Part shown: one piece after another, positions 38,301-48,800 of the stretch
Numbering within the stretch: the first letter of the stretch is position 1
Layout of the letters: each line of letters opens with the position of its first letter
Assembly (NCBI RefSeq): GCF_028389875.1
Contig: NC_084665.1
Coordinates: 20,430,001-20,494,000, forward strand
DNA: 64,000 bases
Source of the DNA: Rhea pennata
Taxonomy: Eukaryota > Chordata > Aves > Rheiformes > Rheidae
Direction of reading: 5' to 3'
Made by a program: the position numbers and the translations under genes
Notes under the pieces: generated by a model
What the model was told of the DNA's origin: nothing
Seen by the model: only the letters and a program-made list of their open reading frames with translations
Database searches by the model: none

Positions 38301-41099
38301 TTTTCAGCCGTCAGTCAGCTCTGGTTGGACATTTCATCAGTAGGATGCAATTAAGCCCTGACACTCCCTGAGGTTAGCAGAGGTGCAATCATTGCCTTTA
38401 GAAGTTAGCTACAGAAAGTGTGTGTGTCTGAATAAAAGTGTCAACTCAACGATGGCTGTGGAAGAGCGACAGCAGACAGGGCACAGCATGCCCACTGCAT
38501 ACCTAATTGCAGGACATATGCATGTGCTGTAGACATGCTGTTCACTTTTGTTTCTGCAGAGAAAGAGAGTTCAAAATGGATGCACATTCCTTGTGAAGTG
38601 GGTATTACTATGCACCTGAAACTACACCAAGAACCAAATGGTGTATGTAGATTAAAAACACTGTATTTACGAACTACAGAGAATTGGGAATGGGCAATGC
38701 AGTTTACTGCTCGTGATTTTGACAGAATAAAAAATTGAGCCAGCCTACCAGGAGGACAATGCCAACAGCATAGATAAAGAAGTTCAGAAAACATCTCAGT
38801 GGGGAAAGCAGAAATGACATCTAATTCTGCATGGCAAGTTAGATTTTAAAAGCGCCACACAGCTTGTAGCTAATAATAGTGAGAAAAAGGCAGGCCAGAG
38901 GATAAAGCTGAATGAGTGCTTTTCCCAAAAGGATTCAAAGGAATCAAGAGGAGGATAACTTTTATGAAGAATTGATCTATAGCTGTGACAAGATAATACC
39001 TTTTCCAAAATACTGGCCACAAAAGACCCTCTTGTTACTTTCTGAAATCAATCATCTAACAGGGATAGTTGTGCTTTCTAAATTGAATTAGCAAATGCAA
39101 ACTCAAGATTGCTCTGCTGAACTGGGGCTCACAGTGAGCTCATAACTGATGGGAAGTCTCATAAGGTAGGGAAATGCCTATCCCAACTGAAAGGATATCT
39201 CAATGTGCTCAAGTAGAAGACTCTCCATCAAGGTCTTTCTCAAGAAAATATTTCCAAATGTGATAGAAAAAGAGGATTACAACAGGTCTAATTGTTAGCT
39301 ATATAGTTCCTGCTCTTCAAGGCTATTTGCATATGAATGCAAATAAAGACAGCTGATAATAGGCATGGGGAAGTCTGCATCTGAATGCAGTGAATGAAAG
39401 AACTCGCATCACTCATTATTATTAAAATTGAGATTGTCATCTGCTTGGCTTGCAACCTGTTTTACCATCCCAGGAAATGACAGTATGTGCTTGAAGGAGC
39501 TTTGGATTAAGTAGATGCATTACAAGAGGTCAGTTAGACAAACCAGGAGTAAGAATGAAGTGCAGAAAATGATGGAACAACTTCCTGGTCAGGAGTTAAT
39601 CAAGTAAAGCACAGTTTGTCTCCTTCTCACCACATTACAGACTTAAACCTCCTGCTATGGATCCCATCTCTAAGTCCAAGTTCTAAAGCAGGTGGAAATA
39701 TCTATTAAATTAAGAGTGGAATGTAGGAAACAAGACTTTTATGACAGCATAAGGAGAAACCATGTGAGTGAGTCATTAAAAACACCTGAATGATAGGTTT
39801 GCACACTCCCTGAAGATGTACAGAAATATTTGGTAGTGCACGTTCTTTGGATTTAGTTTGGATTTTGATTTACAAACGTTGCCATATGTTTCTGAATGTA
39901 AAATATTTAGTACTCAGAAAATGACAGCTGTATTTTCAGCCCGATTTTTAAGGAAAGAAGGTTGACACACCTGTTGTGTATCTATTTGTGCCTATATATT
40001 GGTAACATTTTAAACCTATTTGTTGATTTCTACCAATTGTGACCCATGCACTGAAGTCTTAGAAATATCGTATTCTGGCAATTTTTGTAAAAGTCAGCTG
40101 AGTTGCCTCAATCCTTCTTAGAGCATTTACCAAAAGATTTAATTATAGGACACATAAGAAAGCAGACTTCCTGCTGGTTTCATCTCTTGTAAAACTATTT
40201 GTTAGTTCCTGGAATTGCAAAAGATTTTACATAGTATGTATATTAATATAATGTGTCAAATTGAAACAGAATTTGAAGAAAAGTATTAATGGATGTGTCT
40301 TAACAAATGGAATAGAACCATGAGAAAAGAGAGGTGCATAGGCACAGACATGGATCAAAGGAACAAAACCATGCTAATCATGAATGTTTGCTAAGGCTGG
40401 GCAAATAGTGCAAAAGCTGAACGTCCCTAGCTAGTGCAATATCCAGCTGAGTCCTGCTTATTTTTTTTACTGAGTGGACTAATCAAACCCATGCTATTTA
40501 CACTACTTTTCCAGCTATAATTTGTGCCATATCGAATTACAATCTGAGTGGATCAGTGCTTGGGAAAGTGCTGATGTGGCACACTGAAACTGCTATTCAA
40601 TGGCAATTACAGCCCAGGTGCAAAGGTTAATGAGTTCTGCTGGACAGAACCAAGAGGCTGTCCAGCCTGAGGTGGCTGTCAATAGATCAGCTGTAGCATT
40701 GATATATCTTGGCTTGGTGAAGGAAAAATGAGATGACAAGGGAGAATAAGGAATTGCAGTAAGATGTAAGAGCTCAGGGACATTTTGCGGCTTTATGCTG
40801 GGCATACAACAAATGCATTAGCTGGTCAGATTTCCACCGGGGCCTTCAACCTCCATCCAAACCTTATTACTGAAATGGAAAAATGTCTTCCATTTCACGG
40901 GAGGATCTATGAAGGTGGAGAAACTCATAGTATTCCCTTATGGCTGGCCATTAGGATGCCTAAAGCAGTGGTGGGTGCAAATACGTTAAACAGAAGATTG
41001 TACTGGATGTATTTCTTCATAGCTTTGCTGGGCAGGTAAAGCAGAAGTGCAACTGTTTGAGAACAGTTAGTAGATGCTCTACAAATCAGGCTAAAAATT

Positions 41100-42620
41100 T
41101 TTCTTTTCTAGAGACTCCAACTGGTGCTGAAAATAGCTATGATTTTACTGATTTTTTAACAGTACTTCTTGTTCTTTTACCCTCTTGTGCATGTATGTAC
41201 ATGTTTATCTTCTTTTTACGCACTTCTGGGTGCCTTATTCTTTCTACCTTAATTGCAATAGTCACTGTTGTCTCACTGTACTTTTCTCACATCCTCTTTA
41301 AAGCTTTCAACATCTCTTTTACCAATTTGCCTGGTTTCTTCACCAGTGTTCCTGTAGTCTCTCCATTTGACTGAGGTGTTCTGTGTCAGCTCCCACACTC
41401 ATTGGTATGGCCCTATATTTTTCCTCTCTTCCCTTTTAAGCTATTACACCACTGACTTTATAACTTCTTGCCTTGTAGCCACTATTGTTCTAGTTACTGC
41501 TCTTTTCTTTCTCGAGCAAATCAAACACATAATAGTTTCTCTTTTGTTAAAAACTCACACTTCTGACCTGACCTCTCTCTTCAAATATCACCCCTCTTTC
41601 CTTCATTTCTAAATTGATGTAACACACTGATGGATATTTTTTTCTTTGGCTTCATTCTTGATCCCTTGCTTTCTTTCCTTCTTTCCCCTGATTCTTCCCC
41701 TCTACAGAATCTTTTTTGCCAAACTTTTGCACAGTCTAACTGTCTTGTGGGCTCCCTCACCACTCCCTTTGACCCTCTCTAACAGTTCATCATATCTTGT
41801 TCCCAAACTCTTCTGTCTTGTCTATGTTCTACTAATCCTCCTAGTGCTCTGCGTATATACCCTTGTTTGTAAACCTGAGGTCCTTCTGTCTCTCACTTGC
41901 TCTTCTCTTTTATCCTCCTTTTCCCAGGTTGTATCATTAGTCTGCATGATTCCAGTTGCCACTGATACTGCTCACTCATTAGCTGTCCTTTTCTTTACTT
42001 TGCAAAAATGAAATTCTTATTCCTAGCTTCTGCTTTTCTCTAACACCTGTTACTGCAGCTCTGTTGATGATGCTGCCTCTCAGATCATCTTCCTCACCCA
42101 TCACTCTTACTGTGCAGCCTCTATAGTGTGCCTGCTCACTGTCCTCCCAGAACGCTGCAGGCCTGCACAAGCCTTCAGAGCAGGTTGTTTCTGTCTGCCT
42201 ATGTTCCTTATTTTGTTGTTATACATTGCAATAGCAATGCCATCTACTGCCCTCAGCTGTCCATTTCTCCAACAGTTATTTTGCCCTGTTTTTCATGCTA
42301 TTTCTTATGCACAGAATAAGAAGCAGCATCTTTGCAGCATCTTCTGGAGCAACCACCGCATCTGTCTTGTATCTGCTAATAGTCCTTTCACTATGAGCTG
42401 CACAACAGCTAGTGGAGACTTCTAACATTTGTCTTATTTAATTAGCTTAACTAAAATACATGTTTTTAATCCTGTTACTGTCATCCCCCTTTTCTCATTC
42501 CTTCCTTTTTTTTTTATATACCATCAGTAGTTATTATGAATCTTCATTAAAGATAAGCTATTTATGTCTAAGACTTTCTTCTGTGCTTTTTCAACTTTTT
42601 TTGGCTTGTCAAGCAAATGA
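41100..42620. other. pyrimidine-skewed block
   Basis: About 1.5 kb in which the plus strand is strongly C+T-rich (runs such as TTTCTTTCCTTCTTTCCCC). The lack of purines removes stop codons and yields several hydrophobic false ORFs of 60-121 codons on the plus strand. None has a recognisable domain. No clear repeat family assigned. Confidence 0.6.
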
Positions 42621-43144
42621 CATCTTTACAAATTTAAGGTAATTGTGTTTGTATGATGTACAAAGCAGGGTCTCAGGCCTGGTTGTAGTCTCCAGGCACT
42701 GCCGACTTCAGACAAACCTTAACAAACACACACATTTACTCAGTATTTATTACATTATTACTTATTAATTGTGCATTTTCATATTTTCTTCTTCACAATC
42801 AGTAATTGCGAGTCAGAGATTCTGCTACTTCTTTATTCTCCTAATATTAACTATAGAGAAACCTGGACAAAAGCCAGCTGGCTCTTATTCAATTCTAACA
42901 AGCAATTCCATGCTCAGGTTGACTGGAAGGCAAATACAGCTGGAAGAGCTGCAGTGAGTTGGCACTATTATTTCTGATAAGGAGGGAGCATGGCCTTGTG
43001 ACAGCAGTTTGTAATCTTGCAGTGGAATATTTATTGACCTTTGTTTTTTAAGGCCAGAACAGACCCGATTTTTGGCAGTGCCACTGGAGATTTAATGACC
43101 TATGAAACTACAGGCCAGTCAGCCTCACCTCCATCCCTGGAAAG

Positions 43145-43684
43145 GTGATGGAACAGCTCCTTCTGGATGTCATCTCCAAGCATATGATAGAAAAGAAGGT
43201 GATCAGGAGTAGCCAGCATGGATTCACCAAGGGGAAATCCTGCTTAACCAACCTGATAGCCTTCTATGACGAAACAACTGGCTGGGTAGATGAGGGGAGA
43301 GCAGTGGACGTTGTGTACCTTGGCTTCAGCAAGCCTTTTGACACTGTCTCCCATAATGTCCTCCTAGGTAAGCTCAGGAAGTGTGGGTTAGACGAGTGGA
43401 CAGTGAGGTGGATTAAGAACTGGCTGAAAGGCAGAGCTCAGAGTGTTGTCATCAGTGGCGTGGAGTCTAGTTGGAGGCCTGTGGCTAGTGGCGTCCCCCA
43501 GGGCTCAGTACTGGGATCAGTCTCGTTCAACTTTTTCATCAGTGACCTGGATGAAGGGACAGAGTGCCTCCTCAGCAAGTTTACTGATGATACCAAGGTG
43601 GGAGGAGTGGCTGATATGCCAAAGGGCTGTGCATTCAGAGAGATCTGGAGAGACTGGAGAGCTGGGCAGAGAGGAACCTCCTGA
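43145..43684 (+). pseudogene. CR1 reverse transcriptase core fragment
   Basis: A 179-codon open stretch with [16 protein letters not shown] (residues 25-40), motif A in degraded form ([10 protein letters not shown], residues 57-66) and GVPQGSVLG (116-124). Motif C reads FTDD (146-149). The first catalytic aspartate of motif A, normally YLDFSKAFD, is Gly here, so the enzyme would be inactive even without the later frameshift. It ends at TGA before the thumb region. Confidence 0.92.
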
Positions 43685-43910
43685 GGTTCAACAAGGGCAA
43701 GTGCAGAGTCCTGCACCTAGGGAAAAAAAGCCCTAAGCACTAGTACAAGCTGGAGGCTGACCTTCTGGGGAGCAGCTCTGCAGAGAGGGACCTGGGAGTG
43801 CTGGTGGACAACAAGTGGACTATGATCCAGCAATATGCCCTTGTGGCCAAGAAGGCCAATGATGTGCATTAGGAAGTGCATTAGGAAGTGTTGCCAGCAG
43901 GTGGAGGGAG

Positions 43911-44408
43911 GTGATCCTGCCCCTCTGCTCAGCCCTGATGAGGCCTCATCTTGAGTGCTGTGTCCAATTCTGGGCCCCCCAGTGGAAGAGAGATGTGGAG
44001 CTACTGGAGAGAGTCCAGCAGAGGGCTACAAAGATGATCAGAGGGCTGGAGCATCTGCCCTATGAGAAACCGCTGCGAGAGCTGGGCCTCTTCAGCCTGG
44101 GGAAGAGAAGACTGAGGGGGGATCTTATCGATGTGTATAAGTACCTGAAGGGAGGGTGTCAAGGGGATGGGGACAAACTCTTTTCAGTTGCCCCGTGTGA
44201 CAGGACAAGAGACAGTGGGCAGAAACTGAAGCACAGGCAGTTCCACCTGAACATGAGGGGGAATTTCTTCCCTGTGAGAGTGACGGAGCACTGGCACAGG
44301 TTGCCCAGAGAGGTTGTGGAGTCTCCTTCTCTGGAGATATTCAAAACACGCCTGGACACAACCCTGTGCAACGTGCTCGAGGTGACCATGCTTGAGCAGG
44401 GGGGTTAG
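43911..44408 (+). pseudogene. CR1 ORF2 C-terminal fragment
   Basis: Continues the same element in another frame: [20 protein letters not shown], then [35 protein letters not shown], and [19 protein letters not shown]. These are the typical last 160 residues of CR1 ORF2. The start Met is internal and has no meaning as an initiation site. Confidence 0.92.
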
Positions 44409-44463
44409 ATTAGATGATCTCCAGAGGTCCCTTCCAACCTCAGCCATTCTGTGATTATTCTAC

Positions 44464-45440
44464 AGATCTGAAAATGCAGAGAGAACTAGATTGCATAGCT
44501 AGAATACATTCAGTGTAGCTGAAATGCTTGATAACGCTCCAAGTGAATTTCTGAGGATACCTAGCACAACTGTACACCCTCCAGAAGAAAGAAATCACCA
44601 GGCAAATTTTTTTGAATATTGAGTAAGCCATTAAAAATTGTGGTGTTATGGCTGAATGATTTTGCCTTTCCAGGCTAGTGCATCCTGATGCTTCCCAGTT
44701 TTCTGGCAGGTCTTCACAAGAGACACTGCCTGCAGTGTCTGCATCCTGCTGGGGGGAGACGTCCTCCACATCCCCCGTGGTTCAGACTGTACCCTGAACA
44801 GGACAGTTGCACCAGCTGGCTCTCGCGCTTGAGTTTCTTGTGCCAAAATGTGCCCAGGTCTTTCTGCTTGCTGAGAAGCTCCTGGGCACCCAGAGCCTTT
44901 CCTGCAAACCTAGAACCTACAGGACACTTCCAAGCAAAATATACTTCCATTTACACTTTCTTTTTTTTTTGTCTTTTTCTCTAAGCTATGCACAGCTCTT
45001 TACTGCTGTGTGCAAATACTGGAGTCATCGCTGATTTATTTTGGGAGAGTTCTGGCACAACTGTGGGAAAAAAAAAAAGTTAACTATATTATCTATATAA
45101 AGATTATTATGATTTTGTTGCAGTACCCGTTGCTTAACCTCTTCTAGCTCCTACTAGAGCTGGAAATTTTTCCCTTTCTTCACTGAGACAGCAACGCTTG
45201 CGTTTGCCCTTGGTCTGACTACATTGCTCTGGGAAGTCCACAAGGCATTATAGGTTAGGAACTGCGAGGATCTCCTTTAAATGCGTGTTATCAGTGCTGC
45301 ATTAACCAGCAATTTAAATTAACTAAAAGGTGGGCTGTGTTACAAGATGCAAAAGGGATTATTTTCAGAACTTAACATTTTTTATATATGTATGTGTGTT
45401 TACAGTATATATATATTTCTTGGTATACTTGTGCTGATTT
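44464..45440. other. spacer between CR1 and the KIF16B island
   Basis: AT-rich, with a moderately GC-richer stretch at 44.68-44.94 kb whose overlapping ORFs on both strands match nothing known. Nothing else recognised. Confidence 0.55.
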
Positions 45441-45651
45441 AGACTACAAGCTCACCGAGCACCTCCAGGCTCCCGGCCAGCGCTTACTGCCCGCCTTCTT
45501 CCTCCTCCTCCTTCTCCGGCCCCGCCGCCCCGCGCAGGCCGAAGGCGGCGCCGCGAGCGGCGGGGAGGAGCAACGCCTTCCGCCGTGGTTTGTCCCTGCC
45601 GCGCCCCCATAGCAGCCCCGCGGGGAAGGCCGTTGCGGGGGGCTTGGCGCG

Positions 45652-45665
45652 GTCGCCATAGCGAC
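45652..45665. promoter_or_regulatory. X-box-like motif (RFX-type)
   Basis: GTCGCCATAGCGAC, a palindrome with 12 of 14 positions symmetric. It fits the RFX consensus GTHNYYATRRNAAC except for one base (G for A). Confidence 0.35.
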
Positions 45666-45707
45666 ATGGCCTAAGCTGCGGCGGGCGCGGGGTCGCGGGC
45701 GAGGGCT

Positions 45708-45771
45708 GGGCCGGGCCGGGCCGGGCCGGCGGCGGCGGCAGGTGCGGGGCCGAGCCGAGCCGAGCCGAGCG
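45708..45771 (+). repeat. (GGGCC)4, (CGG)n and (CGAGC)4 repeats
   Basis: Two GC-rich pentanucleotide arrays separated by a CGG run and GGCAGGTGCGG, ending 18 nt before the KIF16B start codon. Likely within the 5' UTR. Confidence 0.9.
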
Positions 45772-45789
45772 GCCCGGCGGGGATGAGCC

Positions 45790-45836
45790 ATGGCGTCCGT
45801 GAAGGTGGCGGTGCGAGTGAGGCCCATGAACCGCAG
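45790..45836 (+). CDS. KIF16B: KIF16B coding exon 1
   Basis: 47 nt, MASVKVAVRVRPMNR plus two bases of the next codon, donor AG|GTGAGT. The split codon AG|G gives Arg with exon 2. An upstream ATG at 45783 opens another frame across the start. Confidence 0.95.
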
Positions 45837-48800
45837 GTGAGTGGCGCTGCGCTGCGCTGCGCTCCGCGGGCCCGGCGCGGGTGCTGCCGCGGTTCTCGGG
45901 CCGCCTGCAGCCGCCTCGGCTTCTCTGCCCTCTCTGGCCCCGCCGCCTCGGCGAAACCGCAAGCGCAACCGCGGCGCCTGCGGCGGGAGCAACGCAGCGC
46001 CCGGGGCCCCTGCCCCCTCCGGAAGCTGTGAAAAACTCGCAGGTGACCAGACACCTCGCACTGTACCGGCTGTGAGCCTCTGCCTGAGGCTTTGGAGGGT
46101 TTCTCGGCATGCAGCAAAATAATTCTACTTTGCAGCAGCTTCTTTGGAAGCGATTGGTGGTGAATCCTTCACCTCTTTGGCAATCTGGGAAATAGTCTCC
46201 CATTGTGCTCAAAAGATGTGGGGCCTTTCAAGGAAACTTTGGCCTGTCATGATCTTAAGTACTGGTTTGTATGATCTTTTTATAATTAGAGAAAGTTTGC
46301 TTTGATGCAGATAAGAAACAATCGAGGGACAAGGAGCTGTCAAGAATATGTAATCAGGATCCTGAAATATAAAGAAATCTACCTGTTCATCTCATCTGAA
46401 ACTATCCTGCCTACTTACAAGATGGTTTTAGTTGCCTAGTTCAATTGTAACACCAGCTTTTGCAGAGGAGCCATTATGGTAAAGGTTATTAATAGGCTAC
46501 TTCAACCTGACATTAAATAAATACTGCCTGGCCCATTTACTGTGTTGATAAGAGTTTATCATCTGCTTCTTGAGGTGTGTCTGGGAAATAAACACTATTT
46601 TTTTCTCGTAAAATAAATGTGCAGTATGCACAGTATTCATTTTTAATGATGTAATTTAAGAGTCATTTGTAGTAAATTCACCAAACCCTACTGGCAAGGC
46701 TTGTTTTTGTTTTCTTGGTCTGGAATAGTATAGCCAATTAAAAGAAAGAGTGGTTTAAAAGTGTAAATGGACAATCAGGCTCTTATTATTTCTTTCATTT
46801 GGTCTGTTTCAGATAGCTGTTAAAAATCAAATCATGAAGTTTTGAAAAATCTGTACATCTCTCTTCAATGGGGGGAAAGAAAGCTTACGAAGAGAAAGTT
46901 CATGCAGATTGGAAGATGGAAAGTATTGCAGATTAGCAAGTTTCAGGTAGCTTTCTTTAGGCCATTTGATGGAGCTGAGTGATTAGTTCAGGGTTGGCAG
47001 GCTTGCTTCCCTTCACCCCTCATCCAATTAACATACAATTCGTACTAAGTTTAAAATTTTTTCTGTCTATGCACTTCACTTTCCCTTTAAGAAATTCTAA
47101 CAACAAGCAGTAGAGGACTTTATTATTAAGATTTGTCATTTTTATTGTTTTGGTAGCATGTGAGGGTTTCATTTGTAGACTAGAACCGTAATATGCTAAG
47201 AGACAGAAAGGATGGGGAAATGAAAAGCATATTGCAGAATAGAAAAGGAGTGGTATTTGTGATAAGCAGTGGAAATACCAAATGATAAAGTGTGCGCAGA
47301 AATCTTCAAGTATTGTAGCAAAAGGATATTACAGACTGTTGCTGGACCTACTGTCTGTTTGCATGTGAAAGGATAGCTTGAACAGGGCTAATTCAGAGCA
47401 TACCTAGAAAAATGAAGAAAACAATATGTGATATGATAGAAAAGGAAGAGCTAAGAGCGGGGCAGACAGAGGGCTGATGTGGTCAAAGCAGTGAGCCAAG
47501 AAAGTCATCCTTAACACAGTGTTCAGAGTAGCTGTGAATGGTCTGTGAAAAAAATTTATTCTAGAAATTACGAAGTTTTTAACTGACGGAATAAACAAAC
47601 TGTGAAGAGCGTTCCAGTTAAAGCTGTTAAAACATTGCTGTTCGTAGGGTGGGGTCCATAAAACGTGTATCAGAAAACTTGATTCAGTGACAGGAGACTT
47701 TAGTCTTGGTGTTTAGATACACAGTGGCTGTTTGGTGTGCCACTGAGTATCTCAGACTGCTTTGGCAAATCAGTAGCGGTGCTGAAAGCGTTTTTCAGCC
47801 AGTGGTGCTCTTCTCCTTCAGCCAGTACTGAGCTGATGTGGTATTGTGGCTGCTATAGGTGCTGTTCTTCAAGATATTGTAAAATTGAGATCCTAAATCT
47901 TAGAGGATCCAATAATTTTTTCCATTGCAATAGTGAAGGTATTGTGAACCATAAGCCAGGAACAGGAATCATCTTTTGCTTATATTATTGTCCTTCATGC
48001 CTGTCTTCTCCTAAGTTATGTTGCCTTTCCCTTTATGGATTGTTGCAGTCGGCACTGCAGTATTTTATAAAATACGGGATTTTCCATCAACTCAAAGGAA
48101 CTTCCCAAGTGCGTGTTCATTCTCCAACACTTACTTCCAAAATCTTTCATATGGTGCTATGTGGAGTTAAGTTTAATTTCTTTTTTGTTGTAAATTTGCT
48201 TTGGTTTGTTTTGAGCTTAGTTGCAAAATGCAGCTTATTTCATGAGTCATTTTTAATTAGAGAAGACAGTTAATGAATGGTTGTTGGTAAGACTCTTGTG
48301 TTATGGAGGAGTTGCACTGTGTGCTGTCATAACACCATTAGCTGTGTAATAGGTCATGAACATGTGTCTTGGAATGAGTCTTGTGACAGGGAGAGAGGGA
48401 GGTGTTGTTTTAGGATAGCTTGCTATTCCAGTGATTAGATGACAAACTTTGATAAAATGAGGATTTTTTGTTTTGTTTTGTTTTGTTTTGTTTTGTTTTA
48501 TTTTTCCTGCTGTGTTTTAGTTTCTGTAGCCTCTTTCTTTGCCTTGACCAGGAAGGAATTTGTTTCAATGCCATCGTCAAAGCCTTTGACCGTTTTCTAA
48601 AAATAATTAACTTTTCATATTGTATCACTTCTGCCAGTTTTTTTTTGACTGTATCTCTAGATAATGTAATGCAGTTTCTGCCTAATGACTTTGCAGTTAC
48701 TTCTTTGAAACCAATTAGAAGTGTGAGCTTAGAAAGTTTAGTTACTTGGTGAGTCTCCCATCTATTCTCTGCTTTTGCTAATTCAATACAGAATTGCAAA

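Larger units (their letters stand above)
23663..41050. other. long intergenic region, no gene recognised
   Basis: About 17 kb without a supportable exon. It contains the microsatellites listed separately, a MIR-like SINE remnant at 35.3 kb and scattered old repeat-like sequence (for example 25.1-25.4 kb and 33.3-33.6 kb). Short ORFs on both strands lack recognisable domains. Distal enhancers of KIF16B or SNRPB2 could lie here but cannot be seen without comparison. Confidence 0.6.
43090..44463 (+). mobile_element. CR1 LINE, 5'-truncated, inactive
   Basis: The sequence encodes the CR1 reverse transcriptase from before the catalytic core to the C-terminus, followed by the short CR1 3' UTR (TTAGATTAGATGATCTCCAG, then CCCTTCCAACC) and the tail ATTCTGTGATTATTCTA at 44447-44463. 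CR1 elements have no poly(A) tail but end in such short repeats. The 5' limit is approximate. Frameshifts and stops between 43684 and 43911 show it is dead. CR1 is the dominant non-LTR retrotransposon of birds, which supports the avian origin of the window. Confidence 0.93.
45440..46040 (+). promoter_or_regulatory. KIF16B: KIF16B CpG-island promoter
   Basis: GC-rich, CpG-dense 0.6 kb around exon 1, with no TATA box. It includes an X-box-like palindrome at 45652-45665 and GC-rich pentanucleotide repeats at 45708-45771 just before the start codon. The transcription start is not visible; the repeats are probably in the 5' UTR. Confidence 0.75.

Noticed and set aside
41057-42425. Run of plus-strand ORFs that look like membrane proteins
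   Set aside because: The hydrophobic content follows from the pyrimidine skew (Leu, Phe, Ser codons). No continuous frame, splice logic or known family.
45444-46212. Minus-strand ORFs of 205 and 242 codons over the KIF16B promoter
   Set aside because: GC-rich composition without stops, Ala/Arg/Pro-rich output, opposite to the recognised exon 1, and no conserved motif.
47737-48273. 178-codon plus-strand ORF in KIF16B intron 1
   Set aside because: No domain recognised, Cys/Phe/Ser-rich composition typical of T-rich sequence, and it lies inside an intron between confirmed exons.
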